From Edolisoma coerulescens (Eukaryota; Chordata; Aves; Passeriformes; Campephagidae): DNA of 64,000 nucleotides. Made by a program: the position numbers and the translations under genes. The stretch spans positions 305,094 to 369,093 of the forward strand of contig VWZW01007177.1 of NCBI GenBank assembly GCA_013397115.1, read 5' to 3'. Positions 14,701 to 26,700 of the stretch are shown piece after piece. The stretch's first letter is position 1; each line of letters begins with the position of its first letter. The notes beneath the pieces are model-generated. The model searched no databases. It saw only the letters and a list, made by a program, of their open reading frames with translations, and had not been told where the DNA came from.

Positions 14701-17700
14701 ACATATCTGAGCAAGATTCAAATTCCCTGATGCTGCAAATGGCAAGCAGCTACAGGTATAACTTAGCCAGGAAGCTAATGATAGCACAGCTGCAGTCACA
14801 GACAGCAGGATATAAACCCTATAGAACCTATATTGAAGTGTGATTTTTGTTTTCCTGCTACAAAACAAACATAACCCACCGCCCAACGCTGCTCTGACTA
14901 AAGTATTAGTTTCAAATTACTCACCCCTCCTAGTGCACCACCACCATCTGCTCCTGGCATTGATTCCACTGAGCTGGTGCTGGCTATCTGAGGAAAAACA
15001 GAATGACACAGAACAGTTTCAACATGGACATTCTTCCTCAAATATATTAAACACTGAAAAGAAAACAAAACAAAGAAAAACAAGACGGGGGGAAAGGAGA
15101 AAAGAAAAAGAGTTTGCTTTCAGCCCCTCAACTCTTTGCATGTGAGTACACTTTAATTCATAAAATCAGATCACAGAATCATAGAATGATCTGAGTTGAA
15201 AGGGACCTTAAAGCTCATCTTGTTCCAGCCCCCTGCCATGAGCAGGGACACCTTCCCCTAGACCAGGTGCACATGTTGCACGTGCTCAGCCACCCTCAAA
15301 TACGGCGTGGGCTCTGATGTGGGTGACCTTACAGATGGCACTGAATTGCCAGTCTGCCTTTGGGTGCAACCTGTGCCTGTCCCCCACATGCTGCAGAAAG
15401 CCAGTGTCATGGTTTGAAGGACACTGCTCCGTCGGAGCCTGCCAGCCAAACCAGCAAAGGCTCTGTGAAGGCACTTGATTCTGAGAGGAACAAAATTTAC
15501 TCCATTCAAACACTACTCAGTTAAATTTTTCTTCTTTGCAATACATCTCAATCCCTAAATAAATGTGAAGTGGCATCTCTATTTATTCAGTCATAGAGAA
15601 GTATATGTACTAAATACACATAGATGCTTGTATATCTATGTATATTCACATAGAACTCATATATAATATTCATATATCTATATGTATGCCATACTTATAT
15701 ATACATACATTAGTATTCAGTACATATACAGGGCAAATAACAAGTTTTGTACATTGAGTACCAAAATCATAAGCTACATTCTAAAAAGAAAGGAAAACCA
15801 CCTTATCTGCAATTAATTTACCAGCAGGGAGTTTGCTGGTTTACACAGGGTTCTCAAACTATTAGATTCTTTATGATAAATTCTCCTCTTATTCCTGTAG
15901 ATCATTCTTCCTTTGCCAGACAGGCAACATCTCTTATTTTGAGATTATCCAAATGGCCAGTGTATTTTGGCACTCTGGCTTTATTTCATTTTAAAGCAAA
16001 AAGGTTTAATCTCTGTTTAAGTGGCCAAATTGAAGAGCTATTAATTCTGATGCCTCATTGGCTCTATTTATATTCTAATACAATCAATCAACTCTGTAGA
16101 ACAAGGAAAGGAGCAAATGCATCCCCTGGGGCCAGGGCTGTGTCACCCTAGAGCACTTCCTCAGGGAATTTGATTGCATTAAGGGAAGCATCACTACTCA
16201 GCTCTAAACAGCTATTTCTGCCTCTGCAAAAACCCAGCAACCCTAAGGTGTTCACATCATCTGTTCCTCAGTCCTCTGCAAAGGGGGTTCTTTTCACTGG
16301 AATCCTAATAAACCCAAGGTTTTACTCTGCCTAGTAAAAGGACATCTGTGTGCTGTGAGGGGACTTGGAAAAAGAAAAATGTGGAGAAAAAACAGGGTTT
16401 GAAGAAGAGATTGAAAAACCCCCAGCAAACTTAGGGAAAAGGGTAAATTTCTCCAGTTGCCTATTCAGATCCTCATGTCCGTTTGTTTATTTGGAATAAT
16501 GGGCTAAAAATCAAATACCCTCTACTCTTATCTGGAAAATATTTTAAAAAGGCTTTCTCCCTGTTACATTACCATTACCACTCACAGTGTCTAAGATCTG
16601 GTAAGAATAGTTATTGACATGTTTGTCAGAACCACCCCAGACCTATGGGGACAGAAACAGCAGAGGGAAATAATAACAATTCGGCATCTAACAATCATGA
16701 ATTAACTAACAGAAGCATTCTCAGTCTCAAATCTTAGGGATGCCACTTCCACAGAGCTCAGCTCTCTGCAGCACTTTTCCTTGCCAGCCTTCCAAGACTG
16801 CACAAACTGCATCCTTCACCACACCAGGAGCCTCCAACTCTTCTGAGATGAAGCAGTGGTGAAAGAGGTCCTTTTCCTTGGGAACATTTATAGATGGCTT
16901 TAAAAACACCCTTCACAGAGCCTGGAAATGCTGCAGTTGAAAAAGGAGGAACTAAACCACAAAGGAACCTGAAAGCTTTCTAAAAAGACTTCTTAAAAGG
17001 ACTACTGCTACCATTACCCTGCCTGGCACTGATTGCCAATGACGCTGAATATTCCCCTCCTGACAGGTGAGAGTTCATCAATTGCTGAAGACCTGCACAG
17101 GCATAATCTTAAGAGTCAGGTCAAATTTCAGATTTCTGCACCTCCCAGAAACCACAAGTCTTCTGAGGCAGATTTCAGGCTGACACCAACCCAAAATGCT
17201 GCTATGAGCTTATGTGAGTCAGCAGAGAAACACAAGCATGGTCAGAGTCGCATGCACTGGCCAGGAACTGCAACCAGTCCTAAGCACCGAAAGATAGCAA
17301 ATGTATGGCCAAGGATGGGAGAAAAACAATTTGGCCCTTTTTACGGGCTAATTTCTAGTAGCTGTTACAGATCCAGCCAGGAATCCATGAGTGCATATCT
17401 ATTTCTTGACTCATGAGAGAAAAAAAGGGTCACTTTTTCCTCTAAAGTTGCTGCCCAATATTCCATAGATGATATGTATGGTGGGTATCACCCAGCGCAG
17501 TCTGTTGCAGTTAAGGATGTTCTCAGTATTTGTCCAGTTTTCCTTACAGAAATAACTTCAGCTCGATTTAACTGGCAGCAATTTCTGTCACATTTAGCTG
17601 TGACATTGGTTTTCAAAGCTGATTATCTAGAGAAGCTAATCTCCTAAAAATGCAGGTTAGTATTCTGGCATTAAAGAAATTACAGTACAGACGGCATTAA

Positions 17701-20700
17701 TATCACAGCCAGGCATAAACCAGACTCCTGCTCTGCTTGACTTTTATGAAGAGTATAAACATTTGGCTACACCATGAACACAGAAGCAAAATCAAATTGA
17801 ATTTACAAAGCAAGATAATAATAATGAAGTTGACCAGATGCTGCGTCTCAATTACACAGAAAGAAGTGTGCTTATTAGTTTGCTTATTAGCAAAAGATTT
17901 TTTCCATCAAAGCATCCTGGCTCTGAATGCAGCCATGAGTTAACTGAAAAATATAGGCACGAATTGATTATTTTCTATTTTTTTCCCAAGTATTTTTAGC
18001 CGATGAGTAGTTCAGGATAAGTAAACTATGCCAGATTCTGAAAATGGCTCATTGCTGGCTGCTATCAGTAGCAGGATTCTAGGCTATGGAGTGTTGAGAA
18101 GATCTTCACTGTCAATCTGATTATGCTGGAGTGAAAGGCATATCCAACATCTCTCCTGAGGCCCCTGGGAAATCAGGCAGATAAAAAATCCAGATTATTG
18201 AGTCACTGAATCAGTCCTGAATCTCCAAGGAGAGATGTCAAAAATGGTTAGGTACCAAACCAAAAAAACCCCAAGCAAACAGGAGGGGAGGGGGCAGATA
18301 AAAAGCTCCCAAAGTTCAGTCTCTGCAGATGGACCTTTTCTCCCTCTGCTCCAAGATCTACCATGTCTGAAGTCATAAAGTCACAGGCAGCACTGCATGA
18401 TATTCCTAAGTATTCTGCTCTCCCAGGCCCTATTCCTCTTTGGCTTGTAGCAAATGCCTGTGGCTAAGGTTATCACCATCATTTTCAAGTTGAATGGAGA
18501 GATACTGTCCTGATGTGAATACTTCTAAAAAAAAAATTCCTAGCAAACTCAACACAGAGCGATACCTTACGGTTGTAGAGAAACAATAAACATTCAAGAC
18601 TATTTTGCATATTTAGTTGAAGAGTATTTTTTCTGAAATATATTTACTATTTATAAGACAGCATTTTAATATCCTTTTAAAATACATCATTTTCCTTCAG
18701 AGTATTTAAAATATTTTAAATAATAATAAAATATTTCTTTCATTATATCAAAGAAATAATCCCAAAATGCATCTCTGATGAGATGCGGAAAAGTAATTAA
18801 AAAAATCTTCCAGGCACACAAACAACATTCTGAACAGCTAAGCACTCATAACATTGAGGAATTACACCTGTTCTGCTAAAAAAAGCCACCAGCCTGGAAA
18901 ACATGACTGATGGGTCTCTGGCATTGAATTGCCCTGGGTAATTTATTCTGTATCTGCACAGCTGAGTAACTGTGACTGATACACATTTGAGAGCCAGTGA
19001 AATGGAGATGACTGCCCTGTAATGTCAAATAAAAATCCAGAACAAGGCTCCATTATTTTAAAGTTAGCTGTGCAAGTCTTAACTGTTGGTAAATCTGTTC
19101 TGGAAAAGGAGACTGAAGCACTGGTACTTACTGAGGAATCAGGAAGATGCTCCTCCTCTTGTGAAAAAGAGCTATTGAAAGCTCTGAATGTCTCACTGTT
19201 CTGTTTGTGCTTTTCTATTGTGGCTTGAATAACCTGAGACAAAAATGCCAGCAAAGATGAGAAGCATCACAAAAAAAAATCTCTCATAGGAAGATGGGTA
19301 GGATTTTCATTTGGTGAAAAACCCTTACACTCGTATAACTGAAAGGGAAACTTTAAAACCTAAAGTGGTGGTGCTAACCCATTATTGTTTAAGTTAAAAA
19401 CTAAGACTGCCATCAGACAGTGTCTCTACAAGTCAAACGGGAAGAATATACAAGGTCTGATGCCTCAGTCTCTTCTCATACTGGGCTTGAGGAATGCAGG
19501 AAAGGGGAGCCCAGTTTGAGCCCCTAGATACTTTCTGGGGCCAGCTGGTCAGCACTGGGACCCTGACTGGGCTCCACACTTCTCCATGAGCAGCTCTGCC
19601 AGACTGGCCCACCCAGCTTCCCTGCACAGCCACCTTAATTCAGAACCCCAAAACGATAATTTTAAATGCTGCCTGCATGGTGACTGCCCTCCTTATCTTT
19701 GGTGCTTTGTACTAACATGAATCCATTCCCTCTTCTCCTCTTCTGTCCTGTTAAAACAAAAGAAAAATAGAGAAGACATCATCATTCTACTTACAATATT
19801 TTCAGTAAATTCAATTCACAGCTTCACAGCTTTATATCCATTAGATTTTTAGCTTTGTTATCCACTATTTTATGAACATTATTAATAATTATTGACAGTA
19901 ATTGTTAAAATACTTGAATTCTCCTCACAGTGGACCCTACAAGCACTACTACAAATACTGTAAGCATTCAATAAAGGCAATCAACACACTTTTGACTTGG
20001 GACCAACATTCCCTTGCATATCTAAGTTACCCACCTCTGCTGCTCACCTTGTGATTTAAAGCTCTGTCACACTAACACAGCCTGCAGATCAATTTCTCCA
20101 TACATATTCACAAACCTTCAAAGACAGAACAAGTACCATACCTGGCTTGTAGTTCCAATGATCTCTTTTTTCCTGTTATGGAAAATGTATGAGCCACATT
20201 TTGCTTGGCAATTTCTTGGACCTGTAAAAAGCACATCAGCTTTTTAGTCACTGACCTTGTCTTTCCAACATTTCTAATGACTTACAAATATAGTCATTCT
20301 TTGAAATGCCTAGTTGAAAAGATCATTTGGAATGAAGTATAGAAGTAGAAAAAATAAGGGACTGTTTCCATAGTTACCTGTCTTGCTACAAAATTTGTGG
20401 GTCTGTGTCACCAACGAGACTCCTACAGCAGTAGGGGGAGAAGGTGGCTCCTGTGCCAGCCAGGGGACAAGGTAGGGCTCTCAATCCAAGCACCTCACAC
20501 ACAGTCACCATTATTCTGCTCCCCTTTGAATGATTCTTAAAAAAATTTTTTAAACCCAACTGTCGGAGACTGAAATGTTATACGTTATAGTTTAAACATC
20601 TTCATGAAGGATTTTTGCCTATTATAGCAAAACTGTTCAGAAGCTGCAGAGAAAACCACCAAAACCCTGAATGGAGCCCTACACTGCTGTTGGTGAAGAT

Positions 20701-23700
20701 AAGATAAAGTGACTCGGGGAAGAAGAATACATTCACAGAGGGAACAAGCTTAGCACCTTCGGGTGGAGACCACAGCCCCCGGGGCTATCAGCTGCCAGGC
20801 TCGAAGAGACCCTCACACCAAAGGGTGTGGGGAGAAGAGGTTCTGGGTGTGTAGTGGAAAAGCTTCTGGTCTGAGCAGTGAACACCCATCCTCTGGGGTG
20901 CAGAGGAGCTCAGCTGTGGGCCCCTTCGCCCCGGGAAAAGCCGCATCCACGTGAAGGGCAGCAGAGTCATGGCCCATCAAAGGCCCCCCCACAGGGGTCC
21001 CCAGACCCTGCACCAGAGCACTGCAACACGACACAACAGATCCACAGTGTTGCAAGGGACAGGGTCAAACTGGCCCTCCCCAGGGGAGGCACGTGGGCGT
21101 TCCCACCTGGCCCAAACTTGTATTAATCCACTGGATTCCGCACTTCTCGGCATGGCAGCGGCAGCGGGGGACCCTCACCACCAAGAAGACCAGATGGAGG
21201 GGAGCAACGAGATGTCGTTGGGACCCCCAGAAGGGTGATCTCTTTCTACCTAACCCTGTCACTCTCTCCCTGTCCCCCCACCCATGCACACACCTCTTTT
21301 CTATTTCTTTCTTTCTCTTTGCCTCTTTTACTATGAAATAAAATATATCACTTTTTTTGGCACCAACATCTAACCTCATTTGGTTTTAATCAAGTTTTGG
21401 GGTATATTTCAAACCTTTCTGGGTTCGATCTGTTTTATTCACAGAGGCTTAGTTTCCTTTGGTCTTCTGTGTTAAACCGGTTTGTAACACCAACAAACCA
21501 AAAAAACCAAAAAGAGATACAATCATAGAATAATTAAGGTTGGAAAAGACCTTTAAGATGATCAAGTCCAACCATCAAAACAGCACCATCACATTCACCA
21601 AAAAACCATGTTCTCAAGTGCCACATCCACATGTTTTTTGAACACTGCCAGAGATGGTGACTTCACCACTTCTCTGGGTAGCCTGTGCCAGGGCTGGACC
21701 ACCATTTCAGTGAAGAAACATTCCCTAATATCCAACCTAAATCTCCCTTGGTGCAACTTGAGGCTGCTTCCTCTCATCCTGTCACCTGTAAGAAGAGGCC
21801 AACCCTCCCCCCGGCTACACCCACATTTCAGGCAGTTGTAGAAAGCGAGAAGGTCTCGCTCCTTATCTCCAGACAGAATCCCCCCCAGCTCCCTCATCAG
21901 ATTTGTGCTCCAGACCCTTCCCCAGCTCTGGTGTGCTTCTCTGGATACACTCCAGCACCTTAAGGTCTTTCTCGCAGTGGAAAAGCTGCATTGATCCAAA
22001 GTGATCCAAAGCTGGATTTTAGAATTTTATTATATTTTTACATTCATATAATATTATGTATTTGGATTCAGCAGGGATAGGAAGCTATCAAGAAGCATTA
22101 AAAAAAGGGAAAAGAAGAGATGCAAACCTGCAGTCCCGCAATGTCCATCTTCTCTCGGACACTGAACTTCTGGCCGATCAGCCTCAGTTTTGGCACACAG
22201 TACAGCACCATGCTGTTAAACTGCAATAAGGCAAGAGTTTAAATTAGGCAGTTACATGCTGGACACGGCCTGCATTGTGGTTTAAGGCTCTGGTGTGTTT
22301 TACTCCAAGACGTAGTTTTCAAGGAGATATTTAAGGTGAAAGTGAGGCTGATGGATCATTACTGAAAGAAGTGGGCAGACAGAAGCATGCCAGCCAGTCA
22401 CTTCTCCCTTCTGCCTCTCCCTCTGAATTTTACTGCCTTGAAAGCATGAGCGCTCTTCTCCCAGTGCCAGTGAGAGCTGGCCGTCTCCTCCAGCAAGGTG
22501 GTTTGGCGGGAAACCACCTCCCGTGGCACTCCGCAAAAACCCAGCCTCTGAGGAGGGAGATGGAAAGGACCCCTTTGGGCATGACAAGGCATCAGCAAAG
22601 GTACAGCACGGAAGAAAGAAGGAAATCCTCGAGGAACAAGCTTCAAGAGAAAACTGCTGCTCAGAAGGAGTAGCTGGGCTCAGCTGGTGAATGCTTTTTG
22701 TCTTTGAGCTTACGAAGATGGAAAAGTACCACAGAACCATAGATTAAAAGGATGGTTTGGGTTGGAAGGGACCTTAAAGCCTATCTCGTTCCACCCCTGC
22801 CACGAGAAGGGACCCCTTCCACTAGACCAGTTTGCTCTAAGGCCCATCCAACCTGAGCACAACGCTGAAAATAAAAGAGCAACTAAAATACTCACCAGGA
22901 ATAAGTACCTATCCTGTGCTGTGCCATTCTTTGCTGAAAGTTTCTGAATGTGTCCTTCTTTTATGAGCTCATTGGCTGGGTTAACAATATCCTCTTCACC
23001 ACCCAGGCGCTCATAGACTTCCAAAAGCTTGTGCATCTTTTCCTGCAGGTACAAACCCCCAGCAATTTAAAATCAAAAAAAAATTATTCCATGTGGTCTA
23101 TTGCCCACAGTATCATTTCTGTGGTAAATGTATGTAAGTTGAAAGAAAACAGTCTTTGACTTCCACTATAGCTTGCATTTATATTAAAACCTGTTGCATA
23201 CTCTTCAGTACTGTTCCCCGCTCTGGAGTAGTCATATTAGATTAGTTATACTTGGTACCATTTAATGACATTTTGATATCAATTTATTTGATATTTTTAG
23301 ACTTGTACTATGCAACAATAAATATGCATCATAGAATCATAAAGGTTGAAATAGATCTCTAAGATCATCGAGTCCAAATATTAATCTTTGGAACATTAGA
23401 AGAAATGTCCAATAAAATCAATGGCCAAGTTGGAGACCTGTATGTTACCAAATAATTTCCAAGTTTTAATTCATTAAACCAATTTCCACCCCGTGTTTCA
23501 GACTAAGATTTCTGCCACAATATGATAATTTTTCAACTTCCGAGAAGTGTCACCTCTTGTGTTTGCTGCCGATGCCAGTTGGAGGTAGGTCTCCATCAGG
23601 CAGCACAGTCACATTCCTCAGCTCTAAGCTAAGTCTAAAACCTCAGCTGTCTGGGGAATGCTACAGTCCTATGCAGGGGCCTCCACGGCCAAAAGTACCT

Positions 23701-26700
23701 CTGAAATAGGCCAGCCAAAATGCTTAAAATACGCTTTTAATGTCATACAGGCATCTTTATGTCTTGGTCAAAATTCTTTATGAAGAGATTACTATTTCCT
23801 TTTCAGCAAACTGCTGTTTCTACTTTACATTAAGTCATCTAAATATTAAAGTCCCTCTACACAGTGTTCAAATGGATAAAGGTGACTCATTGACCCACTT
23901 GCAGCTGCCTTATTAAACAATGCAGAAGCTTTAACAAGTCAAAATAAGGAAGGTATGTACATCTTTCGCCTGAATTACAGCCTTTGGAAAGGTATAGCTT
24001 TCCAACCCCAAGCTGGACAGATGTTCTCCAAATGGCACTGTCAGCAAATGGCCAGGAATTGAGGACCAAGATCAATCCAATTACACTTAAATATATGCCC
24101 AAACGCATCTCTAAATCAAATGTCTACCTGCCTATAGATTAAGCTGGAATTCCAGGTCTTTACACTCTTTGTTTACCTCCATTTGATTTGAGAATTCTCA
24201 CAACAAATATACATCACACCAGTTCCTGTCCTAATCAATTCTTCTGACCAACAATTAAAGAAATGAACAGCAGAAAAAAAAAACCACCAAAAAAGAAACA
24301 AACCCTCGAAGTATTAAAATAAACATACTGCAAACAAAATGGAAGGTGGGGGCTGCAGACTAAAGTAAGTAAATCATCTAAGCCTCAAAAGGCAGCAGAT
24401 TTTTTCCACCAAATGGAATGACGAGCAAGAGATTCCACTAATTTTACAAACAAACAAGCAAACAAACAAGAGTGACCTTATCAAACTATGTATTTTTTAA
24501 AGAAGAAACTAGAACACTAAAAATAGATCTAAAACGTGAGGAATATTTTCACTTTTAGGAAAAGTCAGCTTTGGAAGCATGATTTATTTCTTCTACTGCA
24601 CAACAACAGGAGTAAGCAGCCAACATTTAATTCAACCCTCCACTAACTTTTGGAGATTTTGCTACAGCACTCGCTTTCCTTTCAGTTTGGCTTGGACCTC
24701 AAGCAGCAAAATTATTATAGCAGCCTTTTCCAATGGGTTCTTGTGTACTGACAGAAAAAGCAAGAGACACAGAAACCAACAAGCCAGTTGTTTCATACTC
24801 CTGACGTCTGCAGAGATACTGTACACAGCCCCCAGGAAAAGAGTCGTTAGAGGCCCCAAACCAGAAAATTTTCCACCAAAATATATCCTTATCAAGAGAA
24901 CATGCTAGACTCAAATAGAAACAGATGGTTTCCTAACTGTGTTTTCAGACATACTGACAATACACAGACATCAGCTGGTTACTTCCCCATAGCAGCCACA
25001 GGAAATGTGGTCTCATGGTGTCCCCACCAGCTGGGGGAGGAAGTAATGGTCTGAAAGGGAAGGGAATATAAACCTTGCATCCCCAAATGGTCAGTGGGTG
25101 CTAAGCCAGACACACAGCATTTCAGGTCTGTTAGATACAAAATGTCCTGACACACCTGGGTGCGCCAAAGGGATAACATCTGCAGCTATAAAGCCCATTT
25201 ACTTTAATGGCAATGCACTAGCTCTTCTATATGTAAAACATGTACTAATGTCCAAAATCTCCACAGTCTGACTGCCCGGCTTTTGAAGCACAGCTTTCCA
25301 AAGCTACTGATGCATGCAAAATGCACATTCTGTGCACTTAAGATGAGCCAAAATCAAATGAAAGCAACCTTCATTCTGGTGAAGACTTGCAGGACTAAAA
25401 AACCAGTGTGAAAATCTGCAAGGACACCTTGTGAATGGACCTAATTGGAATACTTTCAACACTTTTCAAGGAAAAGCAAATAATGAGTTTTATGAAGACT
25501 TCCTTTTTCAACTCACTGGGTCCTTAAGAATGAGGGAAGTGGAATTTAAGCCAAACCACCCACAGAAACTGCATTTACAATAAAAAGAACTCAGACATCC
25601 AACACATGTTTAAAGCCTGACTGACAGACAGATATTCCTCCCCAGTCTACCGTACTGAGCCTATTGCAACAGGAGGTTCTCAGTTTAGCCAAGTGTTCCA
25701 GTCAGATCACAATTCCATTCTGGAATTGCTACTCACCATCTTCCGGATGGCTGCATTGGAATGGTTTGCTGCTGTCGATATCAGCTCCAGTGACTCTGCA
25801 ATAAAGGTATCAACAGTTATGCATTCTCTAGATTATATCTTGTAATGGCACCTTGGGGCATGGGTTCACCTCTCTGATTATTGTTTTTCCTTCAAAATTG
25901 ATGTTATGTAATCAATTATAGACACAATCACTTCTGCATGTTCAGCTGATCTATGCTTCATCTTTCTCTCCTAAAAATCTAGATGAGCCAAAGCACACAG
26001 TGACAAAAAACCCTCACCACCTAGGAATCACCTATTAAAAGTTAAGTCTCAGTTATGCTTCTGAAAGCATATCTTTAAGACAGTTCTCCTAAAACAGGGC
26101 TTGCCTGCTTATGGTAATATGGACCCTCGTTTAGTTGAGATCAAAAACTCCTCGTAATCAAGAGAAGTCCATTTCCCCTGTTTCACCATATAAACAGGGT
26201 CTAACTGGCTTTCTTGCCAAGAAATACACATTTAAATACAATACAAATTTAAAACAATTCTTCCTTTCTTCCTCTGGCTATTGCAAGGATGCCCTCCTGT
26301 CTTTGTCCTTGGCCACACAATGGATTAAACAAAAATGTCAGATCTTCTACTACAGCAAACGTCAACATATTGTCACCGTTTATTTGCCAAAGCTGCTTTC
26401 AGTCCAAGAGCTGGCATTCCAACCCTTTTCTTCTCAACTCCAAAAGCATTCAAAATCCTTTTGTTTGGCAATAATTTGATTGATTCAAATCTCCATTTCT
26501 ACCATAGTCCTAGTTGTAAGTATCTGAACATGTGAAGAAAAAACTGCCCAAGATTTCATTGTGTTTTTAGACAGGGAGGAGTTTACATGTACTTTCAGCA
26601 TCTTTCCTGTCTGGAGATTCTTCTGGAAGTTTCTTTAAATAGTCCTTCAAGAGAAGCTCATAACGAGGAATCCTTTGCACTGGTTCAAGCATGTGATGCT

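Larger units (their letters stand above)
10141..14924 (-). other. FGD3 intron
   Basis: Intron between linker and FYVE exons. It contains CR1 pieces at 10811-10962 (plus) and 13776-13990 (minus) and a perfect 14-base tandem duplication at 12392-12419. Nothing else recognised. Confidence 0.8.
14988..19131 (-). other. FGD3 intron
   Basis: Intron on the 5' side of the 63-base linker exon. It has a CR1 end at 15170-15268, a TA-rich stretch at 15610-15735 and a 134-codon plus-strand open frame at 15747-16151 that looks like chance. The remainder is unremarkable. Confidence 0.8.
20222..22127 (-). other. FGD3 intron with LTR and CR1
   Basis: Nearly three quarters of this 1.9-kb intron inside PH1 is mobile DNA: an LTR at 20561-21489 and a CR1 copy at 21520-21975, only about 25 bases apart. 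A small repeat of GATCCAAAGT follows near 21993-22013. Confidence 0.8.
23043..25736 (-). other. FGD3 intron
   Basis: Intron between the DH end and the DH-PH hinge exon. It contains a short CR1 end (23329-23400) and a purine-rich AAAC repeat near 24446-24471. Nothing else recognised. Confidence 0.8.

Noticed and set aside
15405..15515. Sequence near GTCATGGTTTGAAGGAC that resembles an LTR end
   Set aside because: Only a short resemblance, no second terminus or target duplication found.
15747..16151. 134-codon plus-strand open frame
   Set aside because: No known motif, lies in an FGD3 intron on the opposite strand; most likely chance.
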